From Glaciihabitans sp. (GTDB lineage: Bacteria > Actinomycetota > Actinomycetes > Actinomycetales > Microbacteriaceae): 53,933 nucleotides of DNA. The stretch lies in contig JAODMY010000023.1 in the NCBI GenBank assembly GCA_025465535.1, positions 1-53,933 on the forward strand. Reading direction: 5' to 3'. This document shows positions 1 to 7,752 of this stretch, piece after piece. Every line of letters begins with the position of its first letter. Position 1 is the stretch's first letter. The position numbers and the translations under genes are program-made. Below the pieces are notes generated by a model. The model searched no databases, was not told where the DNA came from, and saw only the letters and a list, made by a program, of their open reading frames with translations.

Positions 1-1962
1 GGTGGCCGTGGTCGTGGCCCCGGCGGCGGTACCGCCGGCGCGTTCGGTCGCGGTGGCGGCAAGAGCAAGGCGCGCAAGTCGAAGCGGACGAAGAGGGCCG
101 AATTCGAGATGCGGCAGGCGCCGTCGCTCGGTGGCGTCAGCGTCCCGCGCGGCGACGGCTCCACGATCGTCCGTCTCCGCCGTGGCGCGTCCATCTCCGA
201 CTTCGCCGACAAGATCGACGCCAGCCCCGGCAACCTCGTCACCGTTCTGTTCCACCTCGGTGAGATGGCGACGGCGACCGAGTCGCTCGACGAGGCCACC
301 TTCGAGGTGCTCGGCGAGGAGCTCGGCTTCAAGATCCAGATGGTTTCCCCAGAGGACGAGGATCGTGAGCTGCTCAGCGGCTTCGACATCGACCTCGACC
401 AGGAGCTCGAGGACGAGGACGAGAGCGATCTCGAGATCCGTCCGCCTGTCGTGACCGTCATGGGCCACGTCGACCACGGTAAGACGAAGCTCCTCGACGC
501 GATCCGTAAGGCCAACGTCGTCGCAGGCGAGGCTGGCGGAATCACCCAGCACATCGGTGCGTACCAGGTCTGGACCGAGCACGAGGGCCACGATCGCGCG
601 ATCACCTTCATCGACACACCGGGCCACGAGGCGTTCACCGCCATGCGTGCCCGTGGTGCGCAGGTGACCGACATCGCGATCCTCGTTGTCGCGGCGGACG
701 ACGGCATCATGCCGCAGACCGTTGAGGCCCTGAACCACGCCCAGGCGGCCAACGTGCCGATCGTGGTCGCGGTCAACAAGGTGGACAAGGATGGCGCAAA
801 CCCCGCAAAGGTTCGCCAGCAGCTCACCGAGTTCGGCCTTGTCGCCGAGGAGTACGGCGGAGACACGATGTTCGTTGACGTGTCGGCGCTGAACAACCTC
901 GGCATCGACAGGCTGCTGGATGCGGTGCTCCTTACCGCAGACGCCGGCCTCGACCTCCGTGCGAACCCGAACAAGGATGCGCGAGGGGTAGCCATCGAGG
1001 CCCGCCTCGACAAGGGACGCGGCGCGGTTGCGACCGTCCTCATCCAGTCCGGAACGTTGCATGTCGGGGATTCGATCGTCGCCGGTACCGCGTACGGCAA
1101 GGTCCGCGCAATGACCGACGAGGACGGCACAGCCGTTCACGAGGCCCAGCCGGCGCGACCCGTTCAGGTGCAGGGACTGTCGAGCGTGCCTCGCGCAGGC
1201 GACACATTCCTTGTCATCGAGGACGACCGCACGGCCCGCCAGATCGCCGAGAAGCGTGAAGCGGTCGAGCGTAACGCCCAGCTGGCCCGTGCCCGCAAGC
1301 GCATCAGCCTCGAGGACTTCACTCGCGCTCTCGAAGAGGGCAAGGTCGACGCGCTCAACCTCATCATCAAGGGTGACGTCTCCGGTGCTGTCGAAGCACT
1401 CGAGGAGTCGCTGCTCAAGATCGATGTCGACGATTCCGTCGCCCTTCGCATCATCCACCGCGGCGTCGGTGCCGTCACCGAGAGTGACGTCAACCTCGCA
1501 ACGTTCGACAACGCGATAATCATCGGATTCAACGTCCGCCCCGACACTAAGGCGCGCGAACGTGCGGCTCGTGAGGGTGTGGATGTTCGTTTCTACTCGG
1601 TCATCTACGCCGCGCTCGAGGACATCGAGAACTCCCTCAAGGGAATGCTCAAGCCCGAGTTCGAAGAGGTGCAGTCGGGTGTCGCCGAGATTCGCGAGGT
1701 CTTCTCCTCGTCGAAGTTCGGCAACGTGGCCGGTGTCGTCGTGCGATCGGGAACGATCACGCGAAACGCCAAGGCCCGCGTCATCCGCGACGGCATCGTC
1801 GTCGGAGACAACCTCGCCATCGAATCGCTTCGTCGATTCAAGGATGACGTCACCGAGGTCCGCACGGACTTCGAGGCCGGCATCGGGCTTGGTCGCTTCA
1901 ACGACATCCAGATCGGCGACGAGATCGAGACGATCGAGCTCAAGGAAAAGCCCCGCGTTTAG
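1..1962 (+). CDS. infB: Translation initiation factor IF-2 (3' part, start outside window)
   Basis: GTPase that brings initiator tRNA to the 30S subunit and promotes subunit joining. The frame is open from base 1 and begins with a Gly/Arg-rich then Lys/Arg-rich stretch, as in the low-complexity N-terminal part of actinobacterial IF-2, so the start lies upstream. The conserved IF2 N-terminal module is followed by the G domain: G1 GHVDHGKT at 463-486, G3 DTPGHEAF near 613, G4 NKVD near 775. Domains II, III and the C-terminal tRNA-binding domain follow to the TAG stop. The C-terminal two thirds look intact. It is followed by a strong hairpin and then rbfA, the usual actinobacterial order. Identification is essentially certain. 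Confidence 0.98.
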   Translation, partial: GGRGRGPGGGTAGAFGRGGGKSKARKSKRTKRAEFEMRQAPSLGGVSVPRGDGSTIVRLRRGASISDFADKIDASPGNLVTVLFHLGEMATATESLDEATFEVLGEELGFKIQMVSPEDEDRELLSGFDIDLDQELEDEDESDLEIRPPVVTVMGHVDHGKTKLLDAIRKANVVAGEAGGITQHIGAYQVWTEHEGHDRAITFIDTPGHEAFTAMRARGAQVTDIAILVVAADDGIMPQTVEALNHAQAANVPIVVAVNKVDKDGANPAKVRQQLTEFGLVAEEYGGDTMFVDVSALNNLGIDRLLDAVLLTADAGLDLRANPNKDARGVAIEARLDKGRGAVATVLIQSGTLHVGDSIVAGTAYGKVRAMTDEDGTAVHEAQPARPVQVQGLSSVPRAGDTFLVIEDDRTARQIAEKREAVERNAQLARARKRISLEDFTRALEEGKVDALNLIIKGDVSGAVEALEESLLKIDVDDSVALRIIHRGVGAVTESDVNLATFDNAIIIGFNVRPDTKARERAAREGVDVRFYSVIYAALEDIENSLKGMLKPEFEEVQSGVAEIREVFSSSKFGNVAGVVVRSGTITRNAKARVIRDGIVVGDNLAIESLRRFKDDVTEVRTDFEAGIGLGRFNDIQIGDEIETIELKEKPRV

Positions 1963-1971
1963 CAATCTATA

Positions 1972-2005
1972 GATCGAGCCTGCCGAGAAATCGGCAGGCT
2001 CGATC
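1972..2005 (+). terminator. Perfect 15-bp hairpin between infB and rbfA
   Basis: Arms 1972-1986 and 1991-2005 are perfectly complementary and close on a GAAA tetraloop (1987-1990). There is no U-run right after it, so it may be an attenuator or RNA-processing/stability element instead of a classical terminator. It starts 9 bases after the infB stop and ends 21 bases before the rbfA start. Confidence 0.6.
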
Positions 2006-2026
2006 GATGGCTTTAAGGAGTAACTC

Positions 2027-2527
2027 ATGGCCGACCCAGCACGCGCAGCCAAAATGGCGGACCGCATCAAGGTCATCATCGCCAAGCGGCTCGAGCGCGG
2101 CATCAAGGATCCGCGGCTCGGTTTCGTGACGATCACGGACGTCCGTGTGACGGGCGACCTGCAGCACGCCAGCGTCTTCTACACCGTCTACGGAACGGAT
2201 GAGGAGCGCGCGGATTCCGCTGCCGCACTGAAGTCGGCGACCGGAATGCTCCGCAGCGAGGTCGGTAAGAACATCACAGCGCGGTTGACGCCGTCGCTCG
2301 AGTTCATCGCCGACGGAATCCCGGAAAACGCCGCGCTCATCGACTCGCTTCTCGCCGAGGCTCGCAATCGCGACACCGAGGTTGCCGCCCTTGCCACCTC
2401 GGCGTCGTACGCCGGTGACGAGGATCCCTACGTCAAGCCGCGCTCGTTCGAGGAAGACGAAGATGACGAAGACGAAGACGACGAAGAAGAAGACGACGAC
2501 GACGACGAAGAACAGGATGTGCGTTAG
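2027..2527 (+). CDS. rbfA: 30S ribosome-binding factor A
   Basis: RbfA, a cytoplasmic 30S assembly factor needed for 16S rRNA 5'-end maturation. The 166-residue product opens with MADPARAAKMADRIKVIIAK and carries the typical KDPRLGFVTITDVRVTGDL and a KH-like fold to about residue 115. Start chosen at ATG 2027 because AAGGAG lies 7 bases upstream. Odd feature: from about residue 142 the tail is almost pure Asp/Glu, encoded by a GAA/GAC/GAT-rich low-complexity run (about 2449-2515); the family core does not need this tail. It is normally followed by truB, but here the next gene in that series begins 5.2 kb downstream. Confidence 0.96.
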   Translation: MADPARAAKMADRIKVIIAKRLERGIKDPRLGFVTITDVRVTGDLQHASVFYTVYGTDEERADSAAALKSATGMLRSEVGKNITARLTPSLEFIADGIPENAALIDSLLAEARNRDTEVAALATSASYAGDEDPYVKPRSFEEDEDDEDEDDEEEDDDDDEEQDVR

Positions 2528-2540
2528 GCCGTCCAGCCAC

Positions 2541-2555
2541 TAGATTCGTCCCGTG
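2541..2555 (+). promoter_or_regulatory. Leaderless promoter -10 of the YciI gene
   Basis: TAGATT (2541-2546) is followed by 6 bases and then the GTG start at 2553, so transcription should begin at or next to the start codon. There is no Shine-Dalgarno sequence. Confidence 0.7.
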
Positions 2556-2834
2556 TATTACGTGACTTTCTATCATCCGGACCCCGTGCCCGACCCCGCC
2601 AACATGGCGCGCCTTCGGGAGGCCTATCCGCGACATCGCGCCAACCTCGACGAGTTCGCGAAGGGTGGCCAGGTCTGGATGATCGGCACCTTCGGGGATC
2701 CCGCGACCCAGGGATCGATGGCGATCTTCCGTTCGCGCGCTGCCGCCGAGACCTTCATGGCGAGTGATCCGTTCGTGCTCGAGGGTCTCGTGCACCGCAC
2801 GGAGATTCGTGAGTGGGAGCCGCTGGAGTTCTAG
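2553..2834 (+). CDS. YciI-like domain protein
   Basis: Small 93-residue protein of the YciI-like (dimeric alpha-beta barrel) superfamily, whose members are mostly of unknown function. It starts MYYVTFYHPDP, has a central histidine-containing helix (YPRHRANLDEFAKGG), the typical GTFGDP turn, and a C-terminal segment DPFVLEGLVHRTEIREWEPL that matches the family pattern of placing the DPF loop before the last strand. Start GTG 2553 is supported by a TAGATT hexamer 6 bases upstream, indicating a leaderless mRNA. It converges with mutY; no catalytic role can be given. Confidence 0.85.
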   Translation: MYYVTFYHPDPVPDPANMARLREAYPRHRANLDEFAKGGQVWMIGTFGDPATQGSMAIFRSRAAAETFMASDPFVLEGLVHRTEIREWEPLEF

Positions 2835-2878
2835 CCGGCACGGTCTTTGTCGGCACGGTCTTGGCTGGCACAGTCGCG
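2834..2878. repeat. 15-bp imperfect tandem repeat, 3 copies
   Basis: Copies at 2834-2848, 2849-2863 and 2864-2878 share the core G(C/T)(C/T)GGCAC(G/A)GTC. A fourth copy at 2879-2893 is barely recognisable. The array begins on the last base of the YciI stop codon, in the gap between two converging genes. Confidence 0.65.
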
Positions 2879-2893
2879 GCCGAGGTGACACTT

Positions 2894-2925
2894 GTTGTCG
2901 CGTCAGGCCCGGTTTAGGCGACAAC
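2894..2925. terminator. Inverted repeat, candidate bidirectional terminator
   Basis: GTTGTCGC (2894-2901) and GCGACAAC (2918-2925) form a perfect 8-bp stem with a 16-base loop, in the gap between the convergent YciI and mutY genes. There is no T-run, so the terminator role is inferred from position. Confidence 0.45.
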
Positions 2926-2960
2926 TTCTGTCGAGTCGGCCAGCGTTCCCCGCCATCAGG

Positions 2961-3824
2961 CTAGGGGAGTTCGTAGCCGGTGTCCGGTGAGCCGACCACG
3001 AGCCCGTCGATGATGAGGCCGTCGAGCGCTCGCCCGCGTTGGATCGGCTCAGGCCAGAGTGACTCGATCTCGGCGGCGGACACCGAGCGGCTCGCCCGAA
3101 GGGCCGCGAGGATCACGCCGCGCACCTGTCGATCCGATCCCTCGTACCTCTTCTGCGCGACGCGACGGACACCGTCGTAGGCCGGATATCCCGCGGCCCG
3201 CCACGCGCACTGGCTCGCGATCGGGCAGGCGTCGCAGCGCGGTGCGCGCGCGGTGCAGACGACTGCGCCAAGCTCCATCGCAGCGGCATTGAAGAGCCGG
3301 GCATCCGCATCGTCAGTGGGCAACTGGGCTTCCATGGCGGCCAGGTCGCGTTTGGTGGATGGGGGACCGGCATCCGCGACCCCGTCGACCGCGCGGGCGA
3401 GAACTCGCCGCACGTTGGTGTCGACAACGGGATGCCGCCGGCCGTACGCAAACGCGGCGACGGCGCGCGCGGTGTAGTGGCCAATTCCGGGCAGGGCCAG
3501 CAGCTCGTTCACATCGTCCGGCACGACGCCGCCGTGTCGCTCGGTGATCGCGACGGCCGCGGCGTGCAGGTTGAGGGCGCGTCGCGGATAGCCGAGTCGC
3601 TCCCAGGCGCGGACCGCGTCACCCGGGGATGCGTCGGCCAGCGCCGCGGGCGTCGGCCAGCGCTCGAGCCACTGCTCGAGGCGCGGGATGACCCTGGCGA
3701 CGGGAGTCTGCTGCAGCATGATTTCGCTGACGAGGATGCCCCAGGCCGGATAGCCGGGCGCACGCCAGGGCAGATCGCGCTGGTTGGCGGCAAACCAGTC
3801 GTTCACGGCAGAGGCAATCGTCAC
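2961..3824 (-). CDS. mutY: A/G-specific adenine glycosylase
   Basis: Base-excision repair glycosylase that removes adenine paired with 8-oxoguanine. Visible: catalytic Glu34 in SEIMLQQT, helix-hairpin-helix LPGIGHYTA at 111-119, catalytic Asp135 in VVDTNVRR, and the [4Fe-4S] ligands C190-x6-C197-x2-C200-x5-C206. At 287 residues it is shorter than the roughly 350 of E. coli MutY and seems to lack most of the C-terminal NUDIX-like 8-oxoG recognition domain, as I recall for other actinobacterial MutY. The GTG start is preceded by TAGGTT and 6 bases, a leaderless arrangement, and its hexamer overlaps that of the divergent kinase gene. Confidence 0.95.
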   Translation of the reverse strand: MTIASAVNDWFAANQRDLPWRAPGYPAWGILVSEIMLQQTPVARVIPRLEQWLERWPTPAALADASPGDAVRAWERLGYPRRALNLHAAAVAITERHGGVVPDDVNELLALPGIGHYTARAVAAFAYGRRHPVVDTNVRRVLARAVDGVADAGPPSTKRDLAAMEAQLPTDDADARLFNAAAMELGAVVCTARAPRCDACPIASQCAWRAAGYPAYDGVRRVAQKRYEGSDRQVRGVILAALRASRSVSAAEIESLWPEPIQRGRALDGLIIDGLVVGSPDTGYELP

Positions 3825-3849
3825 TCCCCAAACCTAAACTGGGCGCATG
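3822..3849. promoter_or_regulatory. Overlapping divergent leaderless promoters (mutY / uridine-kinase-like gene)
   Basis: Only 22 bases separate the two starts. The minus-strand hexamer TAGGTT occupies 3836-3831 and the plus-strand hexamer TAAACT occupies 3835-3840, so both use the same TA dinucleotide (3835-3836). Each is exactly 6 bases from its own start codon (GTG at 3824, ATG at 3847). Confidence 0.7.
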
Positions 3850-4539
3850 GCCAAAACCGCACCAGCACCGGGCAAGGCAGCACCCGCACAGGGACCGTCG
3901 AGGAGCGACGTGATCGCGGCGCTCGCCGACGACATCCTGCAGCACTACAGCGAGGGTCGCGTGATCGTCGCGATCGACGGGATGGACGGTGCGGGCAAGA
4001 CCGAGTTCGCGGATGCCCTCGCCGCTCACCTGAGGATCGGCAATCGATCCGTCTTCCGCGCCTCGATCGACGACTTCCACCGCCCGCGCATCGAGCGCTA
4101 CGCCCGCGGCAGGGATTCGGCCGAGGGCTTCTACCGGGATTCGTTCAACTACCGCACGTTCCAGCGGGTGCTCATCGATCCCTTCCGCATCGGTCACTAC
4201 GGCTCGTTCGTTCTGCAGGCGTTCGACCTGAGCCGCGACGCCGCCTTCGAGCCGAAGTGGTCGTCGGGGCCGGATGACGCGATCCTCATCGTCGACGGAA
4301 TCTTCCTGAACCGGCCGGAGCTCAAGGGAATCTGGAACTATTCGGTCTGGCTCGAGGTCGACCGGAAGGTCGCAGAGGCTCGGATGCGCGCCCGCGACGG
4401 CGAGTCGGCCAATCCCGAGCGTTACACTGAGGGCCAGAATCTCTATCTCAAGGAGGCCAACCCCCGGGCCGCCGCCTCCGCGATCATCGACAACAACGAC
4501 TTCGACCACCCGCGGCGGATCTTTGCCGATTCGTGTTAG
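3847..4539 (+). CDS. Uridine-kinase-like P-loop kinase
   Basis: Protein of 230 residues of the phosphoribulokinase/uridine kinase type of P-loop kinases, probably phosphorylating a nucleoside or another small metabolite with ATP. Walker A GMDGAGKT is at 45-52, followed by the typical SIDDFHRPR (about 73-81) and, later, the hydrophobic strand ending in Asp (ILIVDGIFLNR) that serves as Walker B. An alanine/proline-rich 20-residue N-terminus is a disordered extension. The substrate cannot be read from the sequence. It ends in a 4-base TTAG overlap with the stop codon of the convergent panE-like gene. Confidence 0.85.
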   Translation: MAKTAPAPGKAAPAQGPSRSDVIAALADDILQHYSEGRVIVAIDGMDGAGKTEFADALAAHLRIGNRSVFRASIDDFHRPRIERYARGRDSAEGFYRDSFNYRTFQRVLIDPFRIGHYGSFVLQAFDLSRDAAFEPKWSSGPDDAILIVDGIFLNRPELKGIWNYSVWLEVDRKVAEARMRARDGESANPERYTEGQNLYLKEANPRAAASAIIDNNDFDHPRRIFADSC

Positions 4540-5531
4540 CCGACCGTCGTTATTGCACGGGCCGCGACCTCATCCGGAGCCAGGAATCGGTGCGTCTGTT
4601 CCACCTCGTGGACTAGCGCAACGAGTGAGGCATTGACGGGCGTCGCGACGCCCACCTCGGCCGCGGCGGAGACGACCGCACCGTTGAGATAATCGATCTC
4701 GGTGAGCGCCCCGCGTCGAATGCTCTGCAGTGTGGACCCTGGGTTTGGCGTTGCGCCCATGCGCCGTGCCATTAGTTTCGGCAGCGATTCCGCGAGCCAG
4801 AGCGGCGCGCGGGAAAAGAGCTTCAGACGGCCGCTGGTAAGCCCCTGGACCTCCGCGAACGTGACGCCGGATCGCAGTCCGACGCGCACGTTTTCTCGCA
4901 TGCTGAGCGTCATGATCCTGCGCAGTTTCGGGTTGGCGATGACCTCCTGCACGCTCAGTCCGGTGATCGCGGGCAGCGCGTTTACCTGGTTGATGACAAG
5001 CTTCGTCCACTGCGCACCGACGAAATTGTTCGCGACGCTGGTGGGCATCACCGTGTTCAAGACACTGCTGATGAATCGCGCGGGCAGGTCCCTGCCGCCG
5101 CCGATGTAAGTGTTGCCGGGAGTCGTGATGGCAATCTCGCCAGGGGCGACGAGCGACGACGCGTAGAGCGCAAGGACACCGACGACATCCGATCGCGGCA
5201 GGAGCGGTGCGGTTGTGCTTACGCTTCCGAGCCCGTTCTGCACGACGGCGGTCGGGACGCCCGTGAGCAGCCGCTGGTTGGCGCGGATCGCGCGTTCCGC
5301 ATCCTGCGCCTTCGTCGCAATGAAGGCGATCTCCGGCGCGCGGTTCAGCTCGCTCGCCGCCGCGACGTGCGCGGTGAAGTCGCCCCAGCCGCCGGTGAGC
5401 CGGATGCCGTTGGCCTCGATCGCGCGCAGGTGTTCACCGCGCGCGGTGACCTCGACCTCGTGGCCGGCCCGCGCGAGCATAGCGGCGATCGCGCCTCCGA
5501 CCGCCCCCGCCCCGATCACCCCAATCCGCAT
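4536..5531 (-). CDS. panE: 2-dehydropantoate 2-reductase (ketopantoate reductase family)
   Basis: NADPH-dependent reductase of the PanE/ApbA family; the authentic enzyme makes pantoate for coenzyme A. N-terminal Rossmann motif MRIGVIGAGAVGGAIAAMLA, then the ApbA N-terminal domain with KAQDAERA, and the C-terminal helical domain beginning around WTKLVINQVNALPAI, which holds the Lys and Asn expected for ketopantoate binding. Length 331 is slightly above the family norm of about 300. Many actinobacteria have several paralogues, so the substrate is not certain. TAAGGT lies 7 bases before the ATG, so it may be leaderless. Single-gene unit, convergent with the upstream kinase. Confidence 0.85.
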   Translation of the reverse strand: MRIGVIGAGAVGGAIAAMLARAGHEVEVTARGEHLRAIEANGIRLTGGWGDFTAHVAAASELNRAPEIAFIATKAQDAERAIRANQRLLTGVPTAVVQNGLGSVSTTAPLLPRSDVVGVLALYASSLVAPGEIAITTPGNTYIGGGRDLPARFISSVLNTVMPTSVANNFVGAQWTKLVINQVNALPAITGLSVQEVIANPKLRRIMTLSMRENVRVGLRSGVTFAEVQGLTSGRLKLFSRAPLWLAESLPKLMARRMGATPNPGSTLQSIRRGALTEIDYLNGAVVSAAAEVGVATPVNASLVALVHEVEQTHRFLAPDEVAARAITTVG

Positions 5532-5616
5532 GCGCCCAACCTTATTGGATCAACCACGCTCATCCGGATCGGCCAGAACTAGTTGGATCGGGCAGACGTG
5601 GCGCCAACGAGGGCGT

Positions 5617-7059
5617 TCAGGAGGGCTTGGACGTCCGCGAAATCCGGCCGGAGGGGAGCGCGAGCGAGAACAGGGTTGTCACGGCGACGACGGATGCACC
5701 AACCAGTACGGCGGGGATCGCAGCCCCTACATAGCCGGTCGGCGTGAGCTGTCCGTTCGCGCCCGTGAACACCGCGGTCAGGACCGCAACCCCGAGCGCG
5801 ACGCCGATCTCCCTGAGGGTCGAATTGGTGCCGCTCGCCTTCGCCCGATCGATCTCCGGCATGGTGGCGAGGACCGCCGTCGACGATGGCGAGAATACGA
5901 GTCCCATGCCGATTCCGGCCAGGATGAACGGGAACAGCATGGTCGTGTACGGGACCGTCGCCGACATCGTCCCCGCCAGCCAGAACAGCGCGATCGACTG
6001 CAGCGCGAGACCCGCGGCGATGAGCAATCGGGTGCCGACGCGGGGTGCGATCAGGCCGGCGAGTGGCGCGACGATCATCGGGGCCATGGTCCACGGCGTC
6101 GTCTGGATGGCGGCAGCCAGCGGGCTCGCGCCCTTCACCACCTGCAGGAACTGGATCAGGATGAACACCGATCCGAACATCCCGAAACTGAATCCGAAGC
6201 CGACGATGTTCGCGATCGAGAAGCTGCGGTCGCGGAACAGCCGAAGGGGAAGCAGGGGAGCGGCGGCGCGGTTTTCCCACCACAGGAAGGCCAGGATCAG
6301 CACGCCGCCCGCGATGAGCGCGATAAGCACCTGGGCGCTGTCCCAGCCGGCGTCGTTGCCGCGCACGATTCCGAACACGACTCCGAGTACACCGAGGCCC
6401 ACGAGGACAACGCCGAGGATGTCCGCACGCACTCGCGCGCCGAAGCTGTTGGGGAGCGCGATCAGGACGAGTGGGACGGAGATGATGCCCACCGGAACGT
6501 TGATCCAGAAGATGGCCTGCCAGTTCCAGCCCTGCACGACCGCACCGCCGATGAGCGGGCCGAGCGCGACACCGAGGCCCGCGACACCGCCCCAGATGCC
6601 GATCGCGAGTGGACGCAGCCGTGGAGCCACAGATCCGGCCAGAAGCGTCAGCGAGAGTGGCATGAGCGCCGCGCCGCCGATCCCCTGGACGGCACGGGCG
6701 GCGATGAGCTGGCCAGGGTCGGTGCTGAACCCTGCGAACACCGACGCGACCGTGAAGATGCCGATTCCGATCGCGAAGACCGTGCGGCGGCCGAAGCGGT
6801 CACCGAGTGCGACGGACATGAGGATGAACGTCGCGAAGCTGAGCGTGTACGCGTTGACGAACCACTGCAGCTCCTCGACGTTCGCACCGAGGTCGCGGTG
6901 GATCACCGGGAGCGCATTGGTCATCACGAGGTTGTCGAGGCTCGCCATGAACATCGGGATGCTGGCCGCGAGGATCGCGAGCCAGACCGGAATGCGACGC
7001 CTCGGTGTCGGTGTCGGTGTCGTGTCGTCGGGTGTCCGCAGATCTGTGGCGGTAGTCAT
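5617..7059 (-). CDS. MFS drug efflux transporter, DHA2 (14-TM) family
   Basis: Integral membrane proton-coupled exporter of the EmrB/QacA type, 480 residues, with about 14 hydrophobic segments. Visible signatures: motif A GDRFGRRTVFAIG after TM2, the motif-C-like region IGGAALMPLSLTLLAGS, and the interdomain segments typical of DHA2 proteins. A Thr/Pro repeat (TPTPTP) lies just after the N-terminus, from a GGTGTC-type 6-bp repeat near 7003-7021. It is divergent from a TetR regulator, with two copies of a candidate operator in the 72-base gap, so it is probably repressed by that TetR and induced by a substrate. Substrate unknown. Confidence 0.93.
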   Translation of the reverse strand: MTTATDLRTPDDTTPTPTPRRRIPVWLAILAASIPMFMASLDNLVMTNALPVIHRDLGANVEELQWFVNAYTLSFATFILMSVALGDRFGRRTVFAIGIGIFTVASVFAGFSTDPGQLIAARAVQGIGGAALMPLSLTLLAGSVAPRLRPLAIGIWGGVAGLGVALGPLIGGAVVQGWNWQAIFWINVPVGIISVPLVLIALPNSFGARVRADILGVVLVGLGVLGVVFGIVRGNDAGWDSAQVLIALIAGGVLILAFLWWENRAAAPLLPLRLFRDRSFSIANIVGFGFSFGMFGSVFILIQFLQVVKGASPLAAAIQTTPWTMAPMIVAPLAGLIAPRVGTRLLIAAGLALQSIALFWLAGTMSATVPYTTMLFPFILAGIGMGLVFSPSSTAVLATMPEIDRAKASGTNSTLREIGVALGVAVLTAVFTGANGQLTPTGYVGAAIPAVLVGASVVAVTTLFSLALPSGRISRTSKPS

Positions 7060-7086
7060 CTGCCTATTCCAATATGAGGCGGTGTT

Positions 7087-7102
7087 GTAATCGGATGATT
7101 AC
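7087..7102. promoter_or_regulatory. Candidate TetR operator, perfect copy
   Basis: GTAATC-GGAT-GATTAC: perfect 6-bp inverted arms with a 4-base spacer, between the divergent MFS and TetR genes. Confidence 0.65.
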
Positions 7103-7115
7103 TTATTCGACCTTA

Positions 7116-7130
7116 GTAATCGACTGATAC
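7116..7130. promoter_or_regulatory. Candidate TetR operator, imperfect second copy
   Basis: GTAATC-GACT-GATAC repeats the layout of the site at 7087 with one base missing in the right arm; the two left arms start 29 bp apart, close to three helical turns. Confidence 0.55.
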
Positions 7131-7131
7131 C

Positions 7132-7752
7132 ATGTCAAGTATGAGCGCCGAAGCCAGCATCCCGATTCCTCGAATGGCATCCGATGAGCGCCGTGAGCTC
7201 GTACTCAAGGCCGCGACCGAAGTCTTCGGCCAGCGCGGCTATGCGGGGACGACGACCGACCAGGTCGCCGCTGCCGCCGGCGTGAGCCAGCCGTACGTCG
7301 TGCGCATCTTCGGCACGAAAGAGAAGCTGTTTCTCGCGGTTCTCCAGCGAGCCCTCGACGTCATGATGGTGGCGTTCCGTCAAGCTCTCTCCGAAGAGCC
7401 CGAGCTTCCCGTTTCCCAGCGCATGGGGCGCGCCTACGTTGACCTTCTGCAGGATCGCGGGCTCCTGCTCTCGCTCATGCACGGATTCGTTCTCGGCGCG
7501 GATCCCGAGATCGGAAGGGTCGCACGCTGCGGATTTCTCGAGGTGTACAAGTTCCTGAAGGCCGAAGCCGGTCTCGGCTCGGTGGAAGCCGCCGAATTTC
7601 TCGCTCACGGCATGCTCCTCAACACGCTCGTCGGCATCAGGATGACGGACGAGTACGACACCAATCCGGATGCGCGGGAGATGCTCGAGGGTTCCCTCGG
7701 CGCGAAGCTGCCACTCCTCCTTGCACTCGACCACACCCGTACGGCCTCGTGA
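7132..7752 (+). CDS. TetR-family transcriptional regulator
   Basis: Repressor of 206 residues with an N-terminal TetR helix-turn-helix (ATEVFGQRGYAGTTTDQVAAAAGVSQPYVVRIFGTKE, about residues 24-60, given here by its ends) and an all-helical ligand-binding C-terminal domain. Start may be ATG 7132 or ATG 7141 (MSAEAS): TACCAT lies 7 bases before 7141, which would fit a leaderless mRNA. Divergent from the MFS pump, which it most likely controls together with itself through the GTAATC inverted repeats. Its stop codon overlaps the truB GTG start (GTGA), so truB is translationally coupled to it. Confidence 0.93.
   Translation: MSSMSAEASIPIPRMASDERRELVLKAATEVFGQRGYAGTTTDQVAAAAGVSQPYVVRIFGTKEKLFLAVLQRALDVMMVAFRQALSEEPELPVSQRMGRAYVDLLQDRGLLLSLMHGFVLGADPEIGRVARCGFLEVYKFLKAEAGLGSVEAAEFLAHGMLLNTLVGIRMTDEYDTNPDAREMLEGSLGAKLPLLLALDHTRTAS

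Noticed and set aside
5215-7077. A plus-strand open frame of 620 codons
   Set aside because: It lies opposite panE and the MFS gene, is rich in Arg/Asp/Glu/Gln without domains, and is the usual antisense artefact of GC-rich third positions.
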